Shown one piece after another: positions 37,867-45,947 of a stretch of DNA of 64,000 nt. The stretch's first letter is position 1, and each line of letters starts with the position of its first letter. The notes under the pieces were generated by a model. The model was not told the origin of the DNA. It saw only the letters and a list, made by a program, of their open reading frames with translations, and made no database searches. The stretch comes from CBDFNC01 sp965249895 (GTDB lineage Bacteria; Pseudomonadota; Gammaproteobacteria; Enterobacterales; CBDFNC01), in assembly GCA_965249895.1 (NCBI GenBank), contig CBDFNC010000005.1:1612001-1676000 (forward strand). Direction: 5' to 3'. The translations under genes and the position numbers were made by a program.

Positions 37867-39111
37867 ATGAAACCCGCAGGCTCTCTTATTAAGTTGCTTC
37901 CTATAAGCCTGTTTGCCACCGGCTTAACCACTCTCACTGTTTTATTGTTTGCGCAGCTGGCTAAACTTCAGCTTTATTCCCCGGACTCCACCGGCAGAGC
38001 GTTGGATATAGCGGCACCTTTTATCGGAGCGATTTTGCTTATAGGACTATTTCGCTATTTTAGCCCTAATACAAAATCTGGCTTGCCCCTTGTGGTCATT
38101 GCCTATCACTTTAACAGCGGTAGATTAGATTGGAAAAATGCGGTCTACCAAATGGCCGCCGCAGCCACCGCATTAATCTCGGGCTTTGCCGTTGGTGCGG
38201 TGGGCCCGGCGGTCCATATTGGTGCAGCCAGCGCCAATATGGTGGGCCAACTACTTTCATTACCGGAAAGGTCGCTGCGGATATTATCCGCTTGTGGCGC
38301 CGCTTCCGCCTTCTCTGTGTTATTTCATACGCCGATAACGGGAATATTTTTTGCCTTCGAAACCATAATCCGGCGCTTTTATTGGCGCACCTTTATCTTT
38401 GTCACTATATCGGCGTTTTTTGCCGCCTGGATGGCAAGACAAACCGGCGCCTACGAGTTTCATATCGACGCTAAAGACTTTCAGTACCAACTGAGCCTGA
38501 TCCCGGAGCTAGCCTTATTAGGGGCGGTTTGTGGTCTGCTGGCCACTTACTTCCTTAAATTGATCCGCTTTACCGCCGAAACCCTGCCATTTCCCTATTG
38601 GGGCAAGTTTCTATTTGCCGCAGCGGTCACCAGCCTGGCTGGTTTATTTGGAGTTGAAGTATTAGGCCTGGGTGACGAAGTACTCACTACGCTGATTTAT
38701 GAGTCCCCCACCAGTTATTACGTGTTAACTTGGTTATTTTTAAGGTACCTGATATCTGCCATCGCTATTGGCGCTGCCATTCCTGGTGGGGCTCTGGGCC
38801 CTTGCCTGGTGTTGGGGGCTATTACCGGTCATTTGGCTTCCCTCTGGTTACCTAACGAAGCACCTCAGCTATTTGTATTGGTGGGTATGTCGGCTTTTTT
38901 AGGTTCAGTACTTAAAAGCCCCATAGCTGCAGTATTGCTGGTTGTTGAAACAACGCTTAATTTGTCGCTGGCCTTTCCATGTATCGTCGGAACCTTAAGT
39001 GCTTACCTGGTCCAATCACGTTTTTTCAAGCAGCAGAATCTGATAGAGCTACTCCTTGCCAGACAAAAAATTCTGCTTAGCGACAGCCCGAGATTAAAAG
39101 GGAAACATTAA
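37867..39111 (+). CDS. ClC-family chloride channel protein
   Basis: Polytopic ClC anion channel or exchanger, 414 residues with about ten hydrophobic helices and no CBS domains. Start chosen at MKPAGSLIKLLPISLF, where AGGA lies 7-10 bp upstream. ClC signatures: SGLPLVV (Ser-containing selectivity loop, about 71-77), GAVGPAVHIGAA (110-121) and GGALGPCLVLGA. In proton-coupled ClC exchangers the second motif is GREGP, with the glutamate acting as external gate; here the position is Val112. This predicts passive anion flux rather than H+/Cl- exchange, or an unusual gate. Single gene between tkt and metK. Confidence 0.88.
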   Translation: MKPAGSLIKLLPISLFATGLTTLTVLLFAQLAKLQLYSPDSTGRALDIAAPFIGAILLIGLFRYFSPNTKSGLPLVVIAYHFNSGRLDWKNAVYQMAAAATALISGFAVGAVGPAVHIGAASANMVGQLLSLPERSLRILSACGAASAFSVLFHTPITGIFFAFETIIRRFYWRTFIFVTISAFFAAWMARQTGAYEFHIDAKDFQYQLSLIPELALLGAVCGLLATYFLKLIRFTAETLPFPYWGKFLFAAAVTSLAGLFGVEVLGLGDEVLTTLIYESPTSYYVLTWLFLRYLISAIAIGAAIPGGALGPCLVLGAITGHLASLWLPNEAPQLFVLVGMSAFLGSVLKSPIAAVLLVVETTLNLSLAFPCIVGTLSAYLVQSRFFKQQNLIELLLARQKILLSDSPRLKGKH

Positions 39112-39161
39112 TAGCCCGACATTAAGCACCAGAATTAAAACAATCCTCCCCTCAGAACCTC

Positions 39162-39425
39162 TATACCCAAACTACTTGGAAATGCAGATTCAGAGCTCAG
39201 ACAGGATGTCAGAACAAGGCGCAGCGAGCAGGGAATGGCATTCCCTTTTCAAGCGCTGCAACGCAGTGCTGACTTTCTGGCTGAACTCCCTTCGGGCAAG
39301 ACGAGAAGCAACCCTCTTCGGCGTTATAAAACCTTGATGTAGAAGACTAGACCTTCGGCTTTATGCCTTGAACCCGGTCGCTTCTCGACTTGCTGATCCC
39401 CGCATTCCCAAGCAGCTTGGGTATA
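39162..39425. mobile_element. MITE-like 264-bp element, copy 1
   Basis: Bounded by inverted repeats TATACCCAAACTACTTGG and (as complement of the right end) TATACCCAAGCTGCTTGG, with similarity continuing for about 24 bp. More than 95 percent identical by eye to 61456-61719, same orientation. It has no coding capacity. It sits between the ClC gene and metK. Confidence 0.8.
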
Positions 39426-39507
39426 GACCAGACATATAGAAAAGAAGATAACGCCAACTACCGAACCATAAGAAAATACTGGAAAATTTGATTTTTTTCC
39501 CTAGAAT

Positions 39508-39539
39508 AGACGTCCAGATGGTAAAACATCCAAACTTCA
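39508..39539 (+). promoter_or_regulatory. Putative MetJ operator array upstream of metK
   Basis: Four adjacent 8-bp units AGACGTCC, AGATGGTA, AAACATCC and AAACTTCA match the met box AGACGTCT at 7, 4, 5 and 5 positions. Tandem 8-bp boxes 25 bp before metK are what the SAM-dependent repressor MetJ binds in enteric bacteria and relatives. Confidence 0.55.
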
Positions 39540-39564
39540 AATTCAGCTAATTGGAACAGAAACG

Positions 39565-40719
39565 ATGGCAAGACATCTATTTACTTCAGAATCCGTTTCC
39601 GAAGGGCATCCGGATAAAATCGCCGATCAGATCTCTGATGCGGTATTAGACGCCATCCTGGCTCAAGACCCTAAAGCCAGGGTAGCCTGCGAAACTTATG
39701 TTAAAACAGGTATGGTCATGGTCGGTGGTGAAGTAACTACCAGTGCCTGGGTTGATATTGAAGAATTAACACGTAAAACCATACGTGAAATCGGTTATGT
39801 ACATTCAGATATGGGTTTTGATGCGGACTCTTGTGCCATCTTAAACACCATAGGTAAACAGTCTCCCGATATCAACCAAGGTGTCGACCGCTCCCGCCCC
39901 GAAGAGCAGGGCGCCGGCGATCAGGGCTTGATGTTTGGATATGCCACCAATGAAACCGAAGTGTTAATGCCTGCGCCTGTGACATATTCACACCGCCTGG
40001 TAAAGCGCCAGGCCGACGTGCGCAAGAGCGGGACTTTGTCCTGGTTACGTCCAGACGCTAAATCCCAGGTAACATTTGCCTACGAAAATGGGGTGATTGC
40101 CGGTATCGATGCGGTTGTCCTATCTACCCAACACTGTGACAGTATTTCGACAGAAGATCTGCGAGAAGCTGTAATGGACGAAATCATTAAACCTGTGCTT
40201 CCTGCCAAGTGGTTAACTGAAAATACCAAGTATTTTATTAACCCCACCGGCCGTTTTGTTATCGGTGGCCCTATGGGTGACTGTGGCCTGACCGGGCGTA
40301 AAATTATCGTAGATACTTACGGCGGCATGGCCCGTCACGGTGGCGGCGCGTTCTCCGGTAAAGATCCTTCTAAAGTGGATCGCTCTGCAGCCTATGCTGC
40401 GCGTTATGTTGCTAAAAACATTGTTGCTGCAGGTCTGGCCGATCGCTGTGAAATCCAGGTGTCTTACGCTATCGGTATCGCGGAGCCAACCTCTATCAGC
40501 GTAGAGACCTTCGGCACCGCCAAGGTAGGCGAAGACAAACTTACGCAAATTGTTCGCGACAACTTCGATCTGCGTCCTTACGGCATTCTGAAAATGTTGG
40601 ATCTCGAGCGGCCTATTTATCAGGCTACAGCGGCTTACGGCCACTTCGGGCGTGACGAATTTCCTTGGGAAAAAACAGATAAGGCAGAGCAGTTAAAAGA
40701 GGCGGCAGGCCTTAAATAA
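39565..40719 (+). CDS. metK: S-adenosylmethionine synthase
   Basis: Makes SAM from methionine and ATP. It has 384 residues. N-terminal SESVSEGHPDKIADQISDA, central GAGDQGLMFGYA and the phosphate-binding GGGAFSGKDPSKVDRSAAYAAR are present. It heads the metK-sprT-endA-rsmE-gshB-yqgE-ruvX neighbourhood shared with E. coli (without galP). Likely repressed by MetJ. Confidence 0.98.
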   Translation: MARHLFTSESVSEGHPDKIADQISDAVLDAILAQDPKARVACETYVKTGMVMVGGEVTTSAWVDIEELTRKTIREIGYVHSDMGFDADSCAILNTIGKQSPDINQGVDRSRPEEQGAGDQGLMFGYATNETEVLMPAPVTYSHRLVKRQADVRKSGTLSWLRPDAKSQVTFAYENGVIAGIDAVVLSTQHCDSISTEDLREAVMDEIIKPVLPAKWLTENTKYFINPTGRFVIGGPMGDCGLTGRKIIVDTYGGMARHGGGAFSGKDPSKVDRSAAYAARYVAKNIVAAGLADRCEIQVSYAIGIAEPTSISVETFGTAKVGEDKLTQIVRDNFDLRPYGILKMLDLERPIYQATAAYGHFGRDEFPWEKTDKAEQLKEAAGLK

Positions 40720-40725
40720 GCCGTA

Positions 40726-41214
40726 ATGCTTAATCAAGAAGAACAAAAAGCGCTCACCCGGCAGGTAAGCTCCTGCTTTCAACTGGCAGAGCGCTTTTTT
40801 AATACCCCTTTCCCACTGCCCAAGGTGCTACATAACCAGAGAGGAAAGATTGCCGGAACCGCCCACCTCACCTTATGGGTGCTAAAATTTAACCCCGTGT
40901 TGTTCAGGGAAAATCGAGCCCATTTCCTCGCTCATGTCGTGCCCCATGAAGTAGCCCATCTGCTCGCTTTTCATTTATATGGAAATGTGCCCCCTCATGG
41001 CAAACATTGGCAAAGCCTGATGACAGAGGTATTTAACCTTCCCCCTTCGCGTACACATAGCTATGATGTAAGCTCTTTAACTGGAAAAACCTATACATAT
41101 CAGTGCATTTGCAGTGAGCATGCGTTAACAATTCGCAGGCACAACAAAGCTCAAAAAGGTGCCACTTATTTATGTAAGCTCTGTAGATCGGCCCTGACTC
41201 CGCTAGGATATTAG
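40726..41214 (+). CDS. sprT: SprT-family zinc metalloprotease
   Basis: SprT-like protein, 162 residues. The metalloprotease motif HEVAHLLAFH (HExxH) is near residue 74 and a downstream His (HGKHW) is the third ligand. A C-terminal zinc-ribbon has CICSEH...CKLC cysteine pairs. The protease activity is inferred from the SprT/Spartan family; bacterial substrates are unknown. The start is 6 bp after the metK stop, so the two are probably co-transcribed. Confidence 0.9.
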   Translation: MLNQEEQKALTRQVSSCFQLAERFFNTPFPLPKVLHNQRGKIAGTAHLTLWVLKFNPVLFRENRAHFLAHVVPHEVAHLLAFHLYGNVPPHGKHWQSLMTEVFNLPPSRTHSYDVSSLTGKTYTYQCICSEHALTIRRHNKAQKGATYLCKLCRSALTPLGY

Positions 41215-41334
41215 TTAAAAACAGCACTTTACTTATATATTCCACCAGTTGACATAAAACATATTAAAACACTCCACCTTTTCTAATGAAATTAGCCTGT
41301 TATCCTAGGCGCTTTTTCAATTTTGGAAGAGCCC

Positions 41335-42042
41335 ATGCGACTTATTATTTGCCTCGCCTTATTTGCTATTTCTATTCAGGCCCAGGCCGCACCTGAGAGT
41401 TTTCGGAAATCAAAAAAAATCGCCAGCGAGATCTATCGCGAACACCCGACCAGTTTCTATTGCGGCTGCAATATCCAACGCCTGGGTAAAAAACTGGTCC
41501 CTGAGCTGGATTCTTGCGGCTACCAGGTACGCAAGCAGGAAACCAGGGCAAATCGTATCGAGTGGGAGCACGTAATGCCCGCCTGGGAGATGGGGCATCA
41601 AAGACAATGCTGGCGGGAAACGGTGAACGGTAAACGAGGCGGACGTAAAAACTGTGGCAGGACAGACCTGGTGTTCCGCGAAATGGAGGCCGACCTGCAC
41701 AATCTGGTGCCTGCCATAGGTGAAGTAAATAGCGACCGTTCTAACTACCGATTTAACCAATGGAAAGCCGAGCCAAGCCAATATGGGCAGTGCCAGGTGA
41801 AAACCGACTTTAAACAACGCAGATTTGAGCCTGCTGACTTGCAAAAGGGCGCCGTTGCCCGCATCTACTTTTACATGCGAGACGAATATGCAGTTCGCCT
41901 GTCAAAACAACAAACGCAGTTATTCAATGCCTGGAACAAGCAATATCCGGTTGATGACTGGGAATGCAGCCGTGACGAGCTGATCTATCAGGCTCAGGGA
42001 AACCCTAATCCTTATGTTCTGCAGGCTTGTAACAACCTATAA
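41335..42042 (+). CDS. endA: Periplasmic endonuclease I
   Basis: DNA-specific periplasmic endonuclease of the EndA/Vvn family. Start chosen at the ATG after GGAAG; it gives a signal peptide MRLIICLALFAISIQAQA and 235 residues in total. The His-metal active site is in RIEWEHVMPAWEMGHQ near residues 76-92, with EADLHNLVPAIGEVNSDR as the metal-binding segment. Several cysteines (YCGC, DSCGY, ECS) fit the disulfides expected for a periplasmic enzyme. Confidence 0.94.
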   Translation: MRLIICLALFAISIQAQAAPESFRKSKKIASEIYREHPTSFYCGCNIQRLGKKLVPELDSCGYQVRKQETRANRIEWEHVMPAWEMGHQRQCWRETVNGKRGGRKNCGRTDLVFREMEADLHNLVPAIGEVNSDRSNYRFNQWKAEPSQYGQCQVKTDFKQRRFEPADLQKGAVARIYFYMRDEYAVRLSKQQTQLFNAWNKQYPVDDWECSRDELIYQAQGNPNPYVLQACNNL

Positions 42043-42057
42043 TAAAGGGCATTTTTG

Positions 42058-42789
42058 ATGCGTATACACCGGATTTTTGAGCCACAAGAACTAAGCTGTG
42101 GCAGAAAACTTGAACTAAACAGTGACAGTGCAAACCACGTAGGCCGTGTTCTCAGGCTACAAGCCGGGGAGCAGTTGTGGCTTTTTAATGGCCAGGGAGG
42201 CCAATATCTGGCAGAAATCTTAGCCGCCAGCAAAAAAAGCGTGACTGTCGAGCTAAAAGAGTTTGATGATAGCAATAGTGAAAGTCCGCTGGCCATCCAC
42301 CTGGGGCAGGTAATATCCCGCGGGGAGCGGATGGAATTTGTTATCCAAAAAGCCGTAGAGCTCGGGGTAACACAAATAACGCCCCTGTTTAGTGAGCGCT
42401 GTGGTGTTAAGCTGACAGGCGAACGACTGGAGAAAAAAATAGCTCAGTGGCAAAAAATAGCTGTGAGTGCCTGTGAACAGTGCGGTCGCAATAAGGTTCC
42501 TGCCATAAATAGTGCCATTTGGCTTAAGGAATGGGTTTGCGTTGAATCGGAAGAAATAAAGCTCACCCTGCACCCCAGGGCTGAATACAGTATTAATACG
42601 CTACCCCAGCCCACAGCAGGTCTGCGCCTGCTGATTGGTCCTGAGGGTGGTTTTAGTGACGAAGAGCTGCAGCTAACCGAAGCGGTCAACTTTACCCAAA
42701 CCTTATTAGGCCCCAGGGTATTGCGTACCGAAACTGCAGCATTAACCGCCATTACCGCCTTGCAGTGCCGATTTGGCGATCTGGGGTGA
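42058..42789 (+). CDS. rsmE: 16S rRNA m3U1498 methyltransferase
   Basis: SPOUT-class RNA methyltransferase, about 243 residues. An N-terminal PUA-like domain is followed by the knotted SAM-binding domain with the motifs RGERMEFVIQKAVELGVTQI, LLIGPEGGFSDEE and LGPRVLRTETA. Start set at the ATG at 42058; a TTG one codon earlier is in frame. It is 15 bp after endA, consistent with one transcript. Confidence 0.95.
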   Translation: MRIHRIFEPQELSCGRKLELNSDSANHVGRVLRLQAGEQLWLFNGQGGQYLAEILAASKKSVTVELKEFDDSNSESPLAIHLGQVISRGERMEFVIQKAVELGVTQITPLFSERCGVKLTGERLEKKIAQWQKIAVSACEQCGRNKVPAINSAIWLKEWVCVESEEIKLTLHPRAEYSINTLPQPTAGLRLLIGPEGGFSDEELQLTEAVNFTQTLLGPRVLRTETAALTAITALQCRFGDLG

Positions 42790-42869
42790 TCACTCCGGGA
42801 GCTTAGGCCGGCGGGTGTAAAGATCCCGAATCGTTACAATTGATTTAATCTACACAAATGGAAAATATA

Positions 42870-43826
42870 ATGACTATTAAAGTGGGTATTGTGATGGATC
42901 CTATCTCGGCCATCAAAATTCACAAAGATTCCAGCTTTGCCATGTTAATGGAAGCGCAGAAACGTGGTTGGGAACTGTATTATATGGAAATGCAGGATCT
43001 CTACTTGGAAAATGGACGCTCCTTTGCCACCACCAGAAAGCTTAAGGTAGAAAAAAACCCAGACCAATGGTACCAGCTCAGTGAACCTAACTCTCACACC
43101 CTTGCCGATCTCGATGTCGTCTTGATGCGTAAGGATCCCCCTTTCGATACCGAATATATCTACGCCACCTATTTATTGGAGCGTGCAGAAGATGAAGGCT
43201 GTTTAATCGTCAATAAACCACAAAGCCTGCGTGACGCCAATGAAAAGCTCTTTACCGCCTGGTTTAGTGAATTTACACCGGAAACCCTGGTCAGTCGTGA
43301 CGCTCAAAAAATCAGAGACTTCCACCAGAAACATCAGGATATGATCCTCAAGCCGTTGGACGGTATGGGCGGGGCATCCATTTTTAGGGTAAAACCCAAT
43401 GATCCTAACCTGGGCGTGATACTCGAAACCCTGACCAACCATGGTTCTACCTACTGTATGGCGCAAAATTTTATTCCGGAAATTACCGAGGGTGATAAAC
43501 GCATTCTGGTTGTTGATGGCGAACCGGTTCCATATTGCCTGGCCCGTATTCCGGCAAAGGGGGAAACTCGTGGCAATCTGGCTGCAGGTGGCCGGGGTGA
43601 AGCGCGCCCACTCTCTGACAGCGACTGGAAAATAGCCAGAGCCATAGGCCCGACCCTTAAAAAGAAAGGGCTTATCTTCGTTGGGCTTGATGTTATCGGC
43701 GACAAGCTCACCGAAATTAATGTCACCAGCCCTACTTGTATACAGGAAATCGACAATGCGTTTGATACCAATATCAGTGCCTTGTTGATGGATGCAATAG
43801 AAAAAAGGCTAACCGAGCAAGAGTAG
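42870..43826 (+). CDS. gshB: Glutathione synthetase
   Basis: ATP-grasp ligase joining gamma-glutamylcysteine and glycine. About 318 residues from MTIKVGIVMDPISAIKIHKDSS; an ATG 12 bp upstream would add MENI. Motifs: DVVLMRKDPPFDTEYIYATY, NKPQSLRDANEKLFTAWF, the flexible ATP-grasp loop LKPLDGMGGASIFR and the metal site LTEINVTSPTC. Very close to E. coli GshB over its whole length. Confidence 0.97.
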   Translation: MTIKVGIVMDPISAIKIHKDSSFAMLMEAQKRGWELYYMEMQDLYLENGRSFATTRKLKVEKNPDQWYQLSEPNSHTLADLDVVLMRKDPPFDTEYIYATYLLERAEDEGCLIVNKPQSLRDANEKLFTAWFSEFTPETLVSRDAQKIRDFHQKHQDMILKPLDGMGGASIFRVKPNDPNLGVILETLTNHGSTYCMAQNFIPEITEGDKRILVVDGEPVPYCLARIPAKGETRGNLAAGGRGEARPLSDSDWKIARAIGPTLKKKGLIFVGLDVIGDKLTEINVTSPTCIQEIDNAFDTNISALLMDAIEKRLTEQE

Positions 43827-43843
43827 CTCAAGCATGTATCCTG

Positions 43844-43878
43844 AGCGAAAAATCACGAACAGTGACTTTTCGCTTTTA
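43844..43878 (+). terminator. Terminator after gshB
   Basis: Stem AGCGAAAA-TCAC/GTGA-TTTTCGCT with one mismatch and a 5-base loop, followed by TTT. Confidence 0.6.
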
Positions 43879-43992
43879 AAACACGTGGTTAATACACACC
43901 ATAAGACAGTGACAGGCTGAAAAGCGTTTTATTATGAGCATATTGCTGCCATAATTAAGGGCATACTAGTCTAAGCCATTGAATACTATTTA

Positions 43993-44553
43993 ATGCAAAG
44001 TCTGCAAAACCACTTCCTTTTAGCTATGCCTAGCCTCAAAGGTCCGTACTTTGAGCGTTCAGTGACCTATATCTGTGAGCACAACGATGATGGGGCTATG
44101 GGGCTGGTGATTAACCTGGCGCTGGATTTACATATAGCGGAGTTGTTAGAGCAAATTGATATTGAGCCAAGCTCTCCGCGTGTTAACAATCTAGCCAAAC
44201 CCGTATTACAAGGCGGGCCAGTCAGCCCGGATCGCGGGTTTGTATTACACTCCCCCATGCAAGGTTTTGATAGCAGCTTAAAGCTTCATGACGATTTTAT
44301 GGTCACTACCTCTAAAGATGTACTGGCAACCTTAGGCACCAAAGATGAACCCAGCCAATATCTGATGGCATTAGGTTATGCCGGTTGGAGCCCGGGACAG
44401 CTGGAGCAGGAACTGGCAGATAATTCCTGGCTGACCTTGCCTGCATCGCCTGACATCATGTTTAATACTCCCATCCACAAAAGGTGGGAGCAAGCAGCGA
44501 CCAATTTAGGGATTGATATCTGGCAACTGTCATCGGAAATAGGCCACGCCTGA
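43993..44553 (+). CDS. yqgE: UPF0301 family protein YqgE
   Basis: DUF179/AlgH family protein of 186 residues; molecular function not established. Conserved pieces: NHFLLAMPSLKGPYFERSVTYICEHNDDGAMGLVIN near the N-terminus, VLQGGPVSPDRGFVLHS, and GYAGWSPGQLEQELADNSWL near the C-terminus. It usually precedes ruvX, as here with a 63-bp gap. Confidence 0.95.
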   Translation: MQSLQNHFLLAMPSLKGPYFERSVTYICEHNDDGAMGLVINLALDLHIAELLEQIDIEPSSPRVNNLAKPVLQGGPVSPDRGFVLHSPMQGFDSSLKLHDDFMVTTSKDVLATLGTKDEPSQYLMALGYAGWSPGQLEQELADNSWLTLPASPDIMFNTPIHKRWEQAATNLGIDIWQLSSEIGHA

Positions 44554-44616
44554 CTGAGAAGACAATTCCTTGCATTACATCGCTAGTTCCACTCACTTAA
44601 ATCCAAGTTACCTATA

Positions 44617-45039
44617 ATGAATGAAAAAACCCTGTTAGCCTTTGATTTTGGCACTAAGAGTATTGGTGTTGCGGTTGGTCAGGAAGTGACCACCAGTGCC
44701 AGCCCCCTCACGTCGTTAAAAGCAAAAGACGGCATTCCCAACTGGGAGCAGATAAAAAGTCTGTTGGAAGAATGGCAACCCGACCTTGTCGTCGTTGGGT
44801 TACCGCTGAATATGGATGGAACAAATCAGCAAATTACCTTTGGAGCAAAGAAGTTTGCCAACCGGATACAAGGCCGCTTTGGTGTGAAAACCCATTTGCA
44901 GGATGAGCGGTTAACTACAACTGCGGCTAAAGAGCGTCTGTTCAGCGAAGGCGGATATAAAGCACTGGAGAAAGGGAAGGTGGACAGTATGTCCGCTGTA
45001 TTGATATTAGAAAGCTGGTTCGAGAGTCAATATCAGTAA
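44617..45039 (+). CDS. ruvX: RuvX/YqgF-family Holliday junction resolvase homologue
   Basis: RNase H-fold nuclease of 140 residues, implicated in 16S pre-rRNA 5' end processing and proposed as a Holliday junction resolvase. Acidic motifs: LAFDFGTKSIGVAVGQ near the N-terminus, VVVGLPLNMDGT in the middle and LQDERLTTTAA. Downstream of yqgE, ends at a bidirectional terminator. Confidence 0.95.
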   Translation: MNEKTLLAFDFGTKSIGVAVGQEVTTSASPLTSLKAKDGIPNWEQIKSLLEEWQPDLVVVGLPLNMDGTNQQITFGAKKFANRIQGRFGVKTHLQDERLTTTAAKERLFSEGGYKALEKGKVDSMSAVLILESWFESQYQ

Positions 45040-45045
45040 AAAGAA

Positions 45046-45065
45046 AAGCCGGCGACAGCCGGCTT
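45046..45065. terminator. Bidirectional terminator between ruvX and the OmpA-like gene
   Basis: Stem AAGCCGGC/GCCGGCTT, 4-base loop, between convergent genes. The minus-strand side has the better T tract (TTTTCTTTTT). Confidence 0.85.
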
Positions 45066-45070
45066 AATTG

Positions 45071-45766
45071 TTATTCTTCAGCCTTCTCAATCAAAAAGTC
45101 GACCCTACGGTTCTGACCCCTGCCTTCTGCTGTATCATTACCTGAAACAGGTTGGGAATAACCCAGTCCCACAGTGCTTACTAACGTCGTTTCAACGCCT
45201 TTAGACATTAAATATTCATAAGCTTCATTTGCTCGCTTATCGGAAAGCACGGCATTGTAATCGGCAGAGCCGACATCATCGGTATTACCTTGCACTTCTA
45301 ATTTAAAGCCTGACGCCTTGGTCGCGACGGCAATACAGTCCAAATGCACTTTATTCTCTCGGGTTAACTGCCATGCATTGGTGGCATAATGTAGCGGAGC
45401 AAAGCTATTGACTTTAAAATCTGACGTTTCCACATAGTCTACGCATTCGGGATCTATTTCCACCACAGTTTCTACTATGGGTTCCGCTAGCAATTCAGGC
45501 GTTTTATTAATTTCAATTTTGACATGAGCGTGGTCTACGATTGGCGAATCATAAGTTGGGACAGTTTCATTATCTGGCTCCAGCTGCACCGTATTATCTA
45601 GCGCACAGCCATTCTCATCAACCCATGCACCGCCTTGCGTACCAGGACAATGATCTAACCCCCGCACCACGCCATCCCTGTCGAAATCAGGAGAATTTGA
45701 TGAAGAGCATGCAGAGAGCACTAGCGTAGTCAGCGCAGCAAATATTAGTTTCTTGTTATTTATCAT
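45071..45766 (-). CDS. OmpA-family lipoprotein
   Basis: Outer-membrane lipoprotein that probably contacts peptidoglycan. Start chosen at MINNKKLIFAALTTLVLSAC, which gives a lipobox LSAC with the acylated cysteine at residue 20; an in-frame ATG 72 bp upstream would spoil the signal. Next come a thrombospondin-3-like calcium-binding segment (DFDRDGVVRGLDHCPGT), a variable spacer and a C-terminal OmpA domain (LEVQGNTDDVGSADYNAVLSDKRA...GRGQNRRVDF) with the peptidoglycan-binding Asp and Arg. About 231 residues. Confidence 0.9.
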   Translation of the reverse strand: MINNKKLIFAALTTLVLSACSSSNSPDFDRDGVVRGLDHCPGTQGGAWVDENGCALDNTVQLEPDNETVPTYDSPIVDHAHVKIEINKTPELLAEPIVETVVEIDPECVDYVETSDFKVNSFAPLHYATNAWQLTRENKVHLDCIAVATKASGFKLEVQGNTDDVGSADYNAVLSDKRANEAYEYLMSKGVETTLVSTVGLGYSQPVSGNDTAEGRGQNRRVDFLIEKAEE

Positions 45767-45911
45767 AAAGTTCCATCTCAAACTAGGTGGGTCTACAGTA
45801 AAATCCGCCATATACTGATATTTTATCAAAATAACCAAGATTTGTTAACTCGGCAAATATATAGCGTAATGAAAGCGGAGAACACCTAAAATTATAGTGA
45901 AAACTTCCAAT

Positions 45912-45937
45912 AAAAAGCCGGGGGATTTACCCGGCTG
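45912..45937 (-). terminator. Terminator after the sodium/amino-acid symporter gene
   Basis: Stem AGCCGGG/CCCGGCT with a 7-base loop followed by TTTTATT on the minus strand. Confidence 0.8.
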
Positions 45938-45947
45938 TATTTAATAA

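Larger units (their letters stand above)
39112..39564. other. Intergenic region upstream of metK
   Basis: Contains the MITE-like element, then about 140 bp of unique DNA with the metK promoter and a MetJ-like box array. No gene is supported. Confidence 0.6.
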
